From Pseudoxanthomonas sp. PXM01 (lineage in GTDB: Bacteria > Pseudomonadota > Gammaproteobacteria > Xanthomonadales > Xanthomonadaceae), in contig NZ_JACVAJ010000001.1 in assembly GCF_014851815.1 (NCBI RefSeq), forward strand, positions 1,920,835 through 1,984,834: a DNA stretch of 64,000 bases. The letters run 5' to 3'. Positions 1 through 8,006 of this stretch are shown here, one piece after another. Below the pieces are notes generated by a model. The model searched no databases. It saw only the letters and a list, made by a program, of their open reading frames with translations, and was not told the origin of the DNA. The position numbers were made by a program, and so were the translations under genes. The first letter of the stretch is position 1, and every line of letters begins with the position of its first letter.

Positions 1-375
1 CTGGCGCTCGGTGTGCGCGGCGACCATGCCGAAGCCGCCCGCGAGAGCGGACAGAAGGCCGCCCGCTTCGCGCTCATCAAGGCCGATCTCGAACAGGATT
101 TCCAGAATGCCGAGTTGAGCGCGGCGGCCGTGGCGCACCGGCATGGCATCAGCGTCCGCTACCTGCACGTGCTGTTCGAGCAATCGGGGCAGACCTTCGG
201 CGATTTCGTCCTGGAGCGGCGCCTGCGATTCGCGATGTCGCGACTGACCGATCCGCGCTGCCGTCATTTGCGCGTGGCGGATATCGCCTTCGATTCGGGA
301 TTCGCCGACCTGACGACCTTCAACCGCGCGTTCCGTCGCCGCTTCGGCGCTACGCCTTCGTCCGTCAGGCCGTAA
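1..375 (+). CDS. AraC-family transcriptional regulator, C-terminal part (5' end outside window)
   Basis: The frame is open from the first base, so only the last 124 residues are present. They contain the two helix-turn-helix units of an AraC/XylS DNA-binding domain: the first around the segment AAAVAHRHGISVRYLHVLF and the second around VADIAFDSGFADLTTFNRAF, ending with the family's RRRFGATPS-like signature. The ligand-binding N-terminal half lies outside the window, so the inducer is unknown. The gene converges on a cupin membrane-protein gene 21 bp downstream on the other strand. The family call is secure; the regulon cannot be named. Confidence 0.9.
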   Translation: MALGVRGDHAEAARESGQKAARFALIKADLEQDFQNAELSAAAVAHRHGISVRYLHVLFEQSGQTFGDFVLERRLRFAMSRLTDPRCRHLRVADIAFDSGFADLTTFNRAFRRRFGATPSSVRP

Positions 376-396
376 GCGTCGGGTCCGATTGCGGAC

Positions 397-1212
397 CTAT
401 TCCGCGTAGTACGTCCGGATACGCAGCAGGCGGATCAGTGGCCCGAGCAGGATGGCCGATCCCCGTTGCAGCCAGACCGGAAACGACGCGACGTAGGTGC
501 AGTCGTAGGCTGCGAACAGGCTGACGGCCTGCAACCAGGTCCGCGCGCCGCGCCTGGAATGCCCCAGGCCGGACCGGTCGACCTGCACCAGGAACATGTC
601 GAGCGCGCTGGCAGGCGTCGCCTCGACCTGCGCCGACATGGGCTCGTCGCCCGCATTGAAGTAGCGGTAAGGCGTGCGCGGCGCGATGACGATGCCTTCA
701 CCCGGCCCCAGCCGTCTTCGCTTGCCGTCCACCCATAGCGTCAGACAGCCTCTCGCCACCGTGATGCTCACGGTCGAACGCGGATGGATGCAGGCCACCG
801 GGCCCGAACTGTAGGCGTCGAGACCCAGCATCGCGACGAACAGCTGCCCACCGGTCTGGTCGCGCGTGGCCGTGTACAGGAATGTCTGCCCAAAAGCGGT
901 GTGGTTCACCTGCATGCCACCCTGCAGCCGCTCGCGCTGACCGCGCTCGTCCGACGCACGGCGATGCTGGTGCCAGGCGAGAAGGACGTAGGCGACAAGG
1001 GCCAGGCCCGACAGCAACGCGAACGCCATCCGATGTCCAGGTTCCAGGAAGTTCCGGGGCCTGCACCGGAACGGCGCGCCCACCGACCGGAAGTGTAGGA
1101 ACGCCGCGTCCGCCAGGCTCGGTAATGCGTGCACAAGGATCAGGCACCCAGTGAACTGGACGCATCGCGATCCGCTCCGGACGGGTTCGCATAGTGCATA
1201 CACGCAGTGCAT
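397..1212 (-). CDS. Cupin-domain membrane protein, function unknown
   Basis: About 271 residues from the chosen ATG at 1212, which has GAGGTG 12 bases upstream. The frame stays open to 1299, and an internal ATG at 1029 is a third option. Two hydrophobic segments occur near the N-terminus (around GCLILVHALPSLADAAFLHF and MAFALLSGLALVAYVLLAW). They are followed by a cupin-like beta-barrel region with HPRSTVSITVARGCLTLWVD, LGPGEGIVIAPRTPYRYFNA and a late hydrophobic stretch. The protein would sit in the inner membrane with a small-molecule-binding cupin fold. No catalytic function can be assigned. It is convergent with the AraC-type regulator, which might or might not control it. Confidence 0.6.
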   Translation of the reverse strand: MHCVYALCEPVRSGSRCVQFTGCLILVHALPSLADAAFLHFRSVGAPFRCRPRNFLEPGHRMAFALLSGLALVAYVLLAWHQHRRASDERGQRERLQGGMQVNHTAFGQTFLYTATRDQTGGQLFVAMLGLDAYSSGPVACIHPRSTVSITVARGCLTLWVDGKRRRLGPGEGIVIAPRTPYRYFNAGDEPMSAQVEATPASALDMFLVQVDRSGLGHSRRGARTWLQAVSLFAAYDCTYVASFPVWLQRGSAILLGPLIRLLRIRTYYAE

Positions 1213-1328
1213 GAAGTGCAGAGACACCTCATGGCAGAACCGCAGAATGGAGGCCGTCACGCCATTCGGCGACGGAGCTCCGGCATGCATCGCACACACG
1301 CGGCAGAAAGATCGACGGGCACGCGCCC

Positions 1329-2258
1329 GTGAAGACCATGATCATGGCGTCCTGGGGATGGATCGGCCTGGGCATGCTGTCGGCATGCCTGGTGGCGTCG
1401 GGCGTGGCGCATTCGGCCGCGAGCCGTCCGGAGAAGGGATTCCAGCTGGATATCGGTGCCCTCACCGTCGTGGCAAAGCGCGACCGGATCTCCGCGCCGG
1501 GCTTTCCCGATTCCACCATGAACCCCTTCCGCAAGATGGACATCCATCGCTTCTCGCTGCGGCATGAGGGCCGCCCGGTGAGCCTGTCGCTCCCCGGACG
1601 GCCCGGCGATGCGATCTCGTCGTTCAACATGGTGTACGTGCTGGAGGATGCACCGAGACCGGCACTGCTGGTGCCCTCGGGGGTGGGTGTCCATCTGGTC
1701 GAGCACAGCGACCATGGCTTGCAGGTAAGCGCATTGCCTGTGATGGATCGGCCCGTCGCACAGCTGCAGTGGCTCGATGCCGAGGCGGGGCAACCGGTTG
1801 CCGAGCAGAGCCCGCGCCTTGCCGAGCACGCACCCGCATCGCTGACGCTGCAGGGCGGACGCTGGCTGCTGGTGAACCGCTCGGTGGTGCTCGACGTCAG
1901 GACGCTGCAGTACCACGCGGTTCGCCCGTGGATACCGCAGGGCAGCGACCAGCCGATGGCGGGCCTGAATGCGTCGACGGAGCCGGCCCTGGCCCTCTCG
2001 CCGCAGGGCAGCCAGTACGCGGCGCTGGCCAGCGGCGCCGGGACGGGCGATGGCTGGGACCGCGCGCTGCTGGTGGTCGATATGCCCACCGGCAATCCGT
2101 ACGGCGTTCCCATTCCGCTCCAGCACCGCGCGGACGTGGATGCCGGCCTGGTCGACGGCGCCTGGATCCTGAGGCACTTCGCTTGGCGGAACCGGAGCGG
2201 TGTCGAACAGCTCGTCCACATCGACGACGTGCAAGCTCCCCACACACCCGGGATCTGA
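1329..2258 (+). CDS. Secreted protein of unknown function
   Basis: 309 residues. The N-terminus has a hydrophobic export-signal-like stretch (WIGLGMLSACLVASG followed by VAHSAA), so export to the periplasm is likely; the L-S-A-C segment could also be a lipobox. The rest is soluble, without a motif I recognise. The segment SLTLQGGRWLLVNRSVVLDV and the part with GDGWDRALLVVDMPTG suggest beta-rich repeats. It lies one base before the start of the S41-type peptidase gene, so the two are probably co-transcribed and may work together. Function unknown. Confidence 0.65.
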   Translation: MKTMIMASWGWIGLGMLSACLVASGVAHSAASRPEKGFQLDIGALTVVAKRDRISAPGFPDSTMNPFRKMDIHRFSLRHEGRPVSLSLPGRPGDAISSFNMVYVLEDAPRPALLVPSGVGVHLVEHSDHGLQVSALPVMDRPVAQLQWLDAEAGQPVAEQSPRLAEHAPASLTLQGGRWLLVNRSVVLDVRTLQYHAVRPWIPQGSDQPMAGLNASTEPALALSPQGSQYAALASGAGTGDGWDRALLVVDMPTGNPYGVPIPLQHRADVDAGLVDGAWILRHFAWRNRSGVEQLVHIDDVQAPHTPGI

Positions 2259-2259
2259 G

Positions 2260-3774
2260 ATGGAACCGACCGCGCCCGTGCGCACGCCATGCCGCACCGC
2301 ACTCCGTATCGCCACGATGTCGATCGCATTACTGACCGGGCTCCCCGCGCTCGCGGCAGATGATGGCCATGCCTGGCGGCAACGCCTGGAACAGGATGCC
2401 CGGCGCTTCCACGCCGCCATCCGGGAAAGCCACCCAGGCACCGTCGACCCGGCAAATCCCGGTTTCAACGCCGTGCTCGGGAAAGCGCTGGACACCACGC
2501 TGGCCCGCGTCCAGCACACCCGCGATGCCGGCGGTTACTGGTGGGCCCTGCGCGAGTTCCAGGCCTTCTTCGACGATGGTCATGTCCAGATGGTGGCGAC
2601 CCGCAACTGGACGCCCCTGCCGAAGCGCTGGCCAGGTTTCCTGACCCGTTTCGACGGCGACCGGCAGGTGGTGGCCGTGAGTGAAGACGCCGCAGCGCCC
2701 CGCGTCGGCGCGGTGCTGGTGTCCTGCGACGGCCTGCCCGCCGACATGCTGGCGCGCGAGCGACTGGGGCGCTTCAGCGGACGCTGGATGCTGGAAGCAC
2801 AGCGTGCCGATCTTGGGCCGCGACTGTTCATCGACGAGCGCAATCCCTGGCTCGCGCCGCTACGCGAGTGCGTCTTCGAAACACGGGGACAGCGCCACCG
2901 CATCACGCTCCAGTGGCGCGACATGGACGACGCAACCTTCGAAGCGCTGCGTGCACGGGTCCAGCCCATGCTGCGTGCGCCTGTTGGGCTGCAGTCGTGG
3001 CCGGGCCTCAGCTGGCTGTCACTGGGTACGTTCGACGGCAATCCACAGTCGGATGACTACGGCGCGCTCGTCTCGTTGGTCGCCGACGTGCAGGCGCAGG
3101 CGGAATCACTGCGCGAAGGCGTGATCGTGCTGGACGTGCGCGGCAACACGGGGGGTTCGTCGCACTGGAGCCGCAGGATCGCCGAAAGCCTGTGGGGACC
3201 GGCTGCCGTGCAACGTGCAACGCAGAAATCGGACGGCGTCGACTGGCGCGTCTCCGCCACGAACATCCAGCACATCCGCACCCTGCGCGATCGCGTAGCC
3301 GCCGCGCCCTCACCCGATGTCGAGCAAGTCGCCTGGCTGAGTGCGGTACTCGCGGGGCTGGAGCAGGCCCAGCAGCAGGGTCTGGCCCTGTGGCGCCAGG
3401 CCGACGACGAAACGGGCGATCCGGAGCCGGCCACCCCCGCAGGCAGCGGAAGCGTGGAGCGCGCGCCCCGCGTCTACGTCGTGACCGATTCCGCCTGCGC
3501 ATCCGCGTGCCTGGATGCGATGGACCTCTGGAAGGCGCTGGGCGTCATCCAGGTCGGGCGGGAGACATCCGCCGACACCCTGTACATGGAAGTGCGCGCC
3601 GAACGGCTGCCCAGCGATCTGGTCTGGGCCGTGGTGCCGACGAAGGTCTACCGCGGCAGGCTGCGTGGCGACAACGAAGCGTATCGCCCCGACCATGTCT
3701 ACAACGGCGACATGTCGGACACGGAAGCGCTGCAGGCCTGGATTCTTGAACGAGTAGCCGCGACGCGAAAGTAG
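2260..3774 (+). CDS. S41-family (tail-specific-protease-like) secreted peptidase
   Basis: 504 residues from the ATG at 2260, one base after the upstream stop codon. The frame is open further upstream, but this start places a signal peptide at the N-terminus (hydrophobic core ATMSIALLTGLPALAADD, cleavage after about residue 33). Family S41 features are visible: VIVLDVRGNTGGSSHW near residues 288-303, matching the family's D-x-R-x-N-x-GG substrate-binding motif, and DSACASACLDAMD near 410-422, where Ser415 is in the expected place of the catalytic serine. No PDZ domain is obvious. The substrate is unknown. It is probably translated with the preceding secreted protein. Confidence 0.75.
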   Translation: MEPTAPVRTPCRTALRIATMSIALLTGLPALAADDGHAWRQRLEQDARRFHAAIRESHPGTVDPANPGFNAVLGKALDTTLARVQHTRDAGGYWWALREFQAFFDDGHVQMVATRNWTPLPKRWPGFLTRFDGDRQVVAVSEDAAAPRVGAVLVSCDGLPADMLARERLGRFSGRWMLEAQRADLGPRLFIDERNPWLAPLRECVFETRGQRHRITLQWRDMDDATFEALRARVQPMLRAPVGLQSWPGLSWLSLGTFDGNPQSDDYGALVSLVADVQAQAESLREGVIVLDVRGNTGGSSHWSRRIAESLWGPAAVQRATQKSDGVDWRVSATNIQHIRTLRDRVAAAPSPDVEQVAWLSAVLAGLEQAQQQGLALWRQADDETGDPEPATPAGSGSVERAPRVYVVTDSACASACLDAMDLWKALGVIQVGRETSADTLYMEVRAERLPSDLVWAVVPTKVYRGRLRGDNEAYRPDHVYNGDMSDTEALQAWILERVAATRK

Positions 3775-3800
3775 GCGTGCCCGGATGAATGCCGTGGGGA

Positions 3801-4529
3801 CTAGACCGTCGCGACGGCGATGGGCTGCGGACGATGCGCCGGCTCTAGGTCGGCGATGCGATACCCGGCGCTCTGCACGGTATGGAGCAGCGGCGTGTCG
3901 AAGCCACGGTCGACGACCTTGCGCAGGTTGTACAGATGGCTGCGCAGCGTGTCCGAATCGGGTTGATCGTCGCCCCATATCTCGCGCTCGATCTCGCGGC
4001 GGGACACGACGCGGGGCGACTCCCGCATCAGGATGGTCAGCAACTTCGTGGACACCGGAGACAACTCGATCTCGCGGTCACCTCGCCGCACACGGTGGCA
4101 GGTGGGATCGAACGAAAGATCGCCGACCTGAAGCACCTTCCTGCCGACCTCCTTGCGGTTGCGACGGATAACCGCATGCAGGCGGGCTTCCAGTTCCTGT
4201 GTCGCGAAAGGCTTGGTCAGGTAGTCGTCCACGCCCTCCTCCAGGCCCGCGAGCTTGTCGTCCAGCGTGTCGCGCGCGGTCGCCATGATGATCGGGGTCG
4301 AGATGCGCGCTTCTCCCCGCAGCTTCCTCACCACGTCCATACCGTCCATGCGCGGCAGATTTCCGTCGAGGATGATGGCGTCGTACCGGTTCTCCACCGC
4401 CAGCCGGTAGCCCTCCGCGCCATCGGCCGCGTAATCGACCTCCATGCCGCGGCTCTCCAGATAGAGGCCCACGGCTTCGGCAAGGCTCCGGTTGTCTTCG
4501 ATGATGAGGACGACAGCGGAGATCGACAT
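3801..4529 (-). CDS. OmpR/PhoB-type response regulator (orphan)
   Basis: 242 residues. Residues 1-120 are a receiver domain with the acidic pair E11-D12, phospho-acceptor Asp55 in AIILDGNLPRMDG, and Lys106 in DYLTKPF. Residues about 135-230 are a winged-helix DNA-binding domain (LSPVSTKLLTILMRES, SRREIEREIWGDD, SHLYNLRKVVDRG, VQSAGYRI). No histidine kinase is adjacent, so the partner is encoded elsewhere. The gene is divergent from the YdaD-like dehydrogenase with a 132 bp gap that must hold both promoters, so it could act on that gene; this is only inference. Confidence 0.92.
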   Translation of the reverse strand: MSISAVVLIIEDNRSLAEAVGLYLESRGMEVDYAADGAEGYRLAVENRYDAIILDGNLPRMDGMDVVRKLRGEARISTPIIMATARDTLDDKLAGLEEGVDDYLTKPFATQELEARLHAVIRRNRKEVGRKVLQVGDLSFDPTCHRVRRGDREIELSPVSTKLLTILMRESPRVVSRREIEREIWGDDQPDSDTLRSHLYNLRKVVDRGFDTPLLHTVQSAGYRIADLEPAHRPQPIAVATV

Positions 4530-4661
4530 GGCGGTTCCCGTTGGAATTCAGTTTGGTGAACCTGCACGACGACGTGTCGAGCCGGTGTGAAGGCGACGCC
4601 AATCACGCGATACCCACGTACGACGTCGCGATGATGGCGGCTCCCGTAAGGAGGGCGCGCC

Positions 4662-5669
4662 ATGACACCGAAGAAGAAAGCGGCGAAACAGCCGGATACG
4701 CAGACAAAGGGCGCGAAGACGACGGTGGCCCGACAGCGGAAGCTGCAGGCGGACATCGACAGAAAGGACGCCGCCACGCCTTCGAAACCACCGAAGAAGG
4801 CCACGCAGGCGGGGGTCAGGAAGCAACCGGTGCGGATGCCCGCCCAACATCTCGACAAGCCTGGTGAGGAAGCGGAGCTGATCCTCGCTCCGGCCTTCGA
4901 AGCCGCCGGCTATCGCGGCAGCGGCAAGCTGGAGGGCATGACCGCCATCGTCACCGGTGCCGACTCGGGCATCGGCAGAGCGGTGGCCGTATTGTTCGCG
5001 CGCGAGGGCGCCGATGTCGCCGTGCTCTATCTCGATGAGCACGAGGACGCGAAGGAGACGGCGCGCTGGATCGAGAAGGAAGGCCGAACCGCCATGCTGT
5101 TTCCCGGCGATGTGCGCGACTCCGGCTTCTGCAACCGGGTGGCTGGCAAGGTCGCAGAACGGTTCGGCAGGATCAACGTGCTGGTCAACAACGCGGGCTT
5201 CCAGTTGCACGCCAAGCGCCTGGAGGACCTGACCGACGCGCATCTGCAGGAGACGCTGCAGACGAACGTGGCCGGCTACATCCACATGGCACGCGCCTGC
5301 CTGCCCCACATGGAGCGCGGGGCGTCGATCGTGAACTGCGGCTCGGTCACCGGCCTGTTCGGCAGCCCCAGCCTGATCGACTACTCCGCCACCAAGGGTG
5401 CCGTACACGCATTCACCAAGGCGCTCGCCGCCAACCTGCTGGAGCGCGGCATCCGCGTCAATGCCGTGGCGCCGGGACCGGTGTGGACGCCGTTCAACCC
5501 GGCGGACAAACCCGCGGAGGAGGTCGCAGAGTTCGGCAAGGACAGCGCGATGGGCCGTCCTGCGCAGCCGGAAGAACTGTCGCCGGCATTCGTCTTCCTC
5601 GCCTCACCGCTGATGTCGTCCTACGTCAACGGCATCGTGCTGCCGGTCATGGGCGGCCCCAAGGGCTGA
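4662..5669 (+). CDS. Short-chain dehydrogenase, YdaD/YghA-like, with basic N-terminal tail
   Basis: 335 residues. The first 60 or so are lysine- and alanine-rich and probably disordered. The SDR core follows: the nucleotide-binding motif TGADSGIG at 98-105, NNAG in LVNNAGF, the catalytic serine region NCGSVTG, and the catalytic Tyr241 and Lys245 in YSATK. The ending, FLASPLMSSYVNGIVLPVMGG, is typical of the stress-induced YdaD/YghA group, whose natural substrates are poorly known. The ribosome-binding site GGAGGG precedes the start. The basic tail is longer than usual for the family, and a similar tail occurs on the KatE catalase nearby. Confidence 0.88.
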   Translation: MTPKKKAAKQPDTQTKGAKTTVARQRKLQADIDRKDAATPSKPPKKATQAGVRKQPVRMPAQHLDKPGEEAELILAPAFEAAGYRGSGKLEGMTAIVTGADSGIGRAVAVLFAREGADVAVLYLDEHEDAKETARWIEKEGRTAMLFPGDVRDSGFCNRVAGKVAERFGRINVLVNNAGFQLHAKRLEDLTDAHLQETLQTNVAGYIHMARACLPHMERGASIVNCGSVTGLFGSPSLIDYSATKGAVHAFTKALAANLLERGIRVNAVAPGPVWTPFNPADKPAEEVAEFGKDSAMGRPAQPEELSPAFVFLASPLMSSYVNGIVLPVMGGPKG

Positions 5670-5680
5670 TCGCCGCCGCA

Positions 5681-7381
5681 CTAGCGTGGTCCGCGCTCCT
5701 CGCGCGACCGCGCACGATGGTCGCTGAGCAGCGAGCTGGCGATGATGCCTCCCCCCAGTGCCACGCCCAGCAGGAACAGCACCAGGGCCACCACGGGATA
5801 GCCCCACAGCGTGTGCGACGACGGCACGCGCATCATCATCGCCGAGGCGAGGATCAGCGCGGCGGTGATGACGCCCACGGAGATGCGGTTGGCGATCTTC
5901 TGCAGGTTCTCCATCAGCCTGGATTCTTCCAGGCCGGTGACCCGCATCTGGAACCGGTTCTCGGCGACCAGCGAGAGGATGTCCGACAGCTTGCGCGGTC
6001 CATCGCGCAGCAGCGCCTGGACCTCCATCATCTCGCTGGCCAGGTTCGGCGAAGACAGCGACTTGCGCAGGCGCGCACGCATCACGTGCTGGAGCTGGTC
6101 CTCCACCACGCGCTTGGTATCGAGTTCGGGCGCCAACAGGTGGCAGACGGTATCCAGGTTGAGCAGCGTCTTGCCGAGCAGGCTGAGCTCCGGGGGTGGC
6201 CGCAGGCCGCACTGGGCGGCGATGCGCACCAGGTCCAGCACCACCCTGCCCTCGGACATCGACGACTGATGGGCGCCGTATCGGGCGATCAGCTGGCCCA
6301 CTTCGCGCAGGAAGCGCGGCTCGTCGTAGTCCTCCAGCCGGATGCCCAGGGCGATGCACTCTTCCGCGACCTGCTCGCCGCGACCATCGACGGCGGCGAA
6401 CAGGAGCTTGAGCAGGCGGTCGCGTTGGCGGGGCGGGACGTTGGCGACCATGCCAAGGTCGAAGATCGCCAGGCGTCCGTCGTCCGTCACCCGCAGGTTG
6501 CCCGGGTGCGGGTCGGCATGGATCTCGCCATGCACGAACACCTGGTCCAGGTAGCCGCGCAGCAGGTCTTCCGCCAGCGGCGTCATGCCCTGCTCGGTAC
6601 GGCGCAAGCCGGAAATCTGGTCCACACGCCGGCCATCGGCCAGTTCCATCGTCAGCACGCGCTTGGTGGTGTAGTCCCACACCGGCGCAGGCACCCACAA
6701 CTGCCGGAACGGCGCCAGGTGCTCACGGAAGCGCTCCAGATTCTCCGCTTCCGCCACGTAGTCCAGTTCGGCGGTGAGCGAGCGCGCGAACTCGCCCAGC
6801 CATTCCGAGAAGCGCACATGGCGTCCCACGTCGGTGAAGCGGTCGGCAGTGCTGGTGATCCCGCGCAGCAGGTCGAGGTCGGCCATCAGCTGCTGCGCCA
6901 CGCCGGGCCGCTGCACCTTGACCGCCACCTCGCGGCCGTCGCGCAGCGTCGCGCGGTGGACCTGCGCCAGCGACGCGCAGCCGAGCGGGGTCTCGTCGAA
7001 GCTGGCGTAGGCCTTGCTGATGCGCACGCCGAGCGCGTCTTCGACCTGTTCGCGGATCACGTCAAAGGACACGGGCGTGACCTTCTCCTGCATGCGTTCC
7101 AGCGCCGTCGCATAGGCGGCGGGCACCAGATCGGGCCGTGTCGACAGCATCTGTCCCAGCTTGACGAAGGTGGGACCCAGCGCTTCAAGCTCGTCGGCGA
7201 ACTTGTCCGGGCTGCCGTCGTCGGCGAGGTCCTCGTCCAGCATCGCCGGCTCCAACGAAAGGCCGTTGAACACGCCGGTTTTCCGGTAACGGAACAGAAA
7301 GCGCAGGATGGCGGCGCGGCGCGTCAGCCGGCTCTCACTGGATGGTATGGAAGGGATCGCGTGAGCAGCTTGATCGGTCAT
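5681..7381 (-). CDS. ABC1/UbiB-family atypical kinase, membrane-anchored
   Basis: 566 residues from the ATG at 7381; the frame is open to a GTG at 7447, but neither start has a clear ribosome-binding site. The protein shows the ABC1 signatures: FVKLGQMLSTRPDLVP (the family's KxGQ motif), the lysine of EVAVKVQRPGV, the catalytic loop GEIHADPHPGN and the metal-binding IFDLGM. Two hydrophobic segments at the C-terminus (around VGVITAALILASAMMM and VVALVLFLLGVALGGGI) are typical membrane anchors. The family supports ubiquinone synthesis, but this copy lies outside any ubiquinone operon and may be a stress-linked paralogue rather than UbiB itself. It converges on the dehydrogenase, 11 bp away. Confidence 0.88.
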   Translation of the reverse strand: MTDQAAHAIPSIPSSESRLTRRAAILRFLFRYRKTGVFNGLSLEPAMLDEDLADDGSPDKFADELEALGPTFVKLGQMLSTRPDLVPAAYATALERMQEKVTPVSFDVIREQVEDALGVRISKAYASFDETPLGCASLAQVHRATLRDGREVAVKVQRPGVAQQLMADLDLLRGITSTADRFTDVGRHVRFSEWLGEFARSLTAELDYVAEAENLERFREHLAPFRQLWVPAPVWDYTTKRVLTMELADGRRVDQISGLRRTEQGMTPLAEDLLRGYLDQVFVHGEIHADPHPGNLRVTDDGRLAIFDLGMVANVPPRQRDRLLKLLFAAVDGRGEQVAEECIALGIRLEDYDEPRFLREVGQLIARYGAHQSSMSEGRVVLDLVRIAAQCGLRPPPELSLLGKTLLNLDTVCHLLAPELDTKRVVEDQLQHVMRARLRKSLSSPNLASEMMEVQALLRDGPRKLSDILSLVAENRFQMRVTGLEESRLMENLQKIANRISVGVITAALILASAMMMRVPSSHTLWGYPVVALVLFLLGVALGGGIIASSLLSDHRARSREERGPR

Positions 7382-7500
7382 GACGCCGTTGTCGCGCGCC
7401 TTCGGTGAGGGCCGGGTGAACACCGGTTGCCCCGGCTCACGCGCCACTCACCATTCGGGGTTTGAAATCGATACCCGCGCCTAACAGGGAGTGCAGACCC

Positions 7501-7683
7501 ATGAGCCAGCCGCAAACCCACAAGCCCAATCCGCACGCGGATGGCGAAAAGGCCAACACGCCCGACAAGCATCGCAACGACAACGCGCGCTGGAAGGATC
7601 ATGACCAGCCCGACGCGCCTCGCACGGATCGCCCCGACCCGGAACGGGACTATCCCGACGCACACGACAGTGTTCCGCGATAA
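7501..7683 (+). CDS. Small, very hydrophilic protein, unknown function
   Basis: 60 residues starting at the ATG preceded by GGGAG with a 9-base spacer. The composition is extreme: Pro, Asp, His, Lys, Arg and Asn make up most of it and there is almost no hydrophobic residue, so the protein should be unfolded in isolation. Such small hydrophilic proteins are often stress-induced, which would fit neighbours such as the catalase and YdaD-like dehydrogenase. That is inference from context only. It starts 120 bp from the divergent ABC1 kinase and converges on a small membrane protein. Confidence 0.6.
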   Translation: MSQPQTHKPNPHADGEKANTPDKHRNDNARWKDHDQPDAPRTDRPDPERDYPDAHDSVPR

Positions 7684-7697
7684 CGGAGAGTGGGATA

Positions 7698-7955
7698 TCA
7701 GAGCGGCGGTACGACGGGCCGTTCGCGCACCACCGTACCCGGCGCGACCGTATAGCTGTCGGCGACGATCTGCTGACGCTGCGCGACGGTGGCCAGCAAC
7801 TCGTTGGTCCTGCGCTGTTCCTCGATCTGCCGCCGCAGCAGTCCTTTGATGCCGAACACCGCGAACGGCACCAGGATCCACAGGATCGAGAGCACCAGCC
7901 CGAGCGCGAGCAGGAAGAAGCCGAGGAAGGTATAGCCGGCGGTCAGGTTGTCCAT
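7698..7955 (-). CDS. Small membrane protein with one or two transmembrane segments
   Basis: 85 residues, with a good ribosome-binding site (AAGGAG, 7 bases before the ATG). Residues 8-38 are strongly hydrophobic (YTFLGFFLLALGLVLSIL, then WILVPFAVFGIKGLL), forming one long or two short membrane segments. A charged, probably helical tail follows (RRQIEEQRRTNELLATVAQ), ending in a proline- and valine-rich segment. No domain recognised. It is 51 bp downstream of the catalase on the same strand and may share its transcript. Confidence 0.65.
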   Translation of the reverse strand: MDNLTAGYTFLGFFLLALGLVLSILWILVPFAVFGIKGLLRRQIEEQRRTNELLATVAQRQQIVADSYTVAPGTVVRERPVVPPL

Positions 7956-8006
7956 GTGGGTCTCCTTGTCGGTGGTATCGGGTGAACGGTCTGCGCGACG
8001 CGGCGG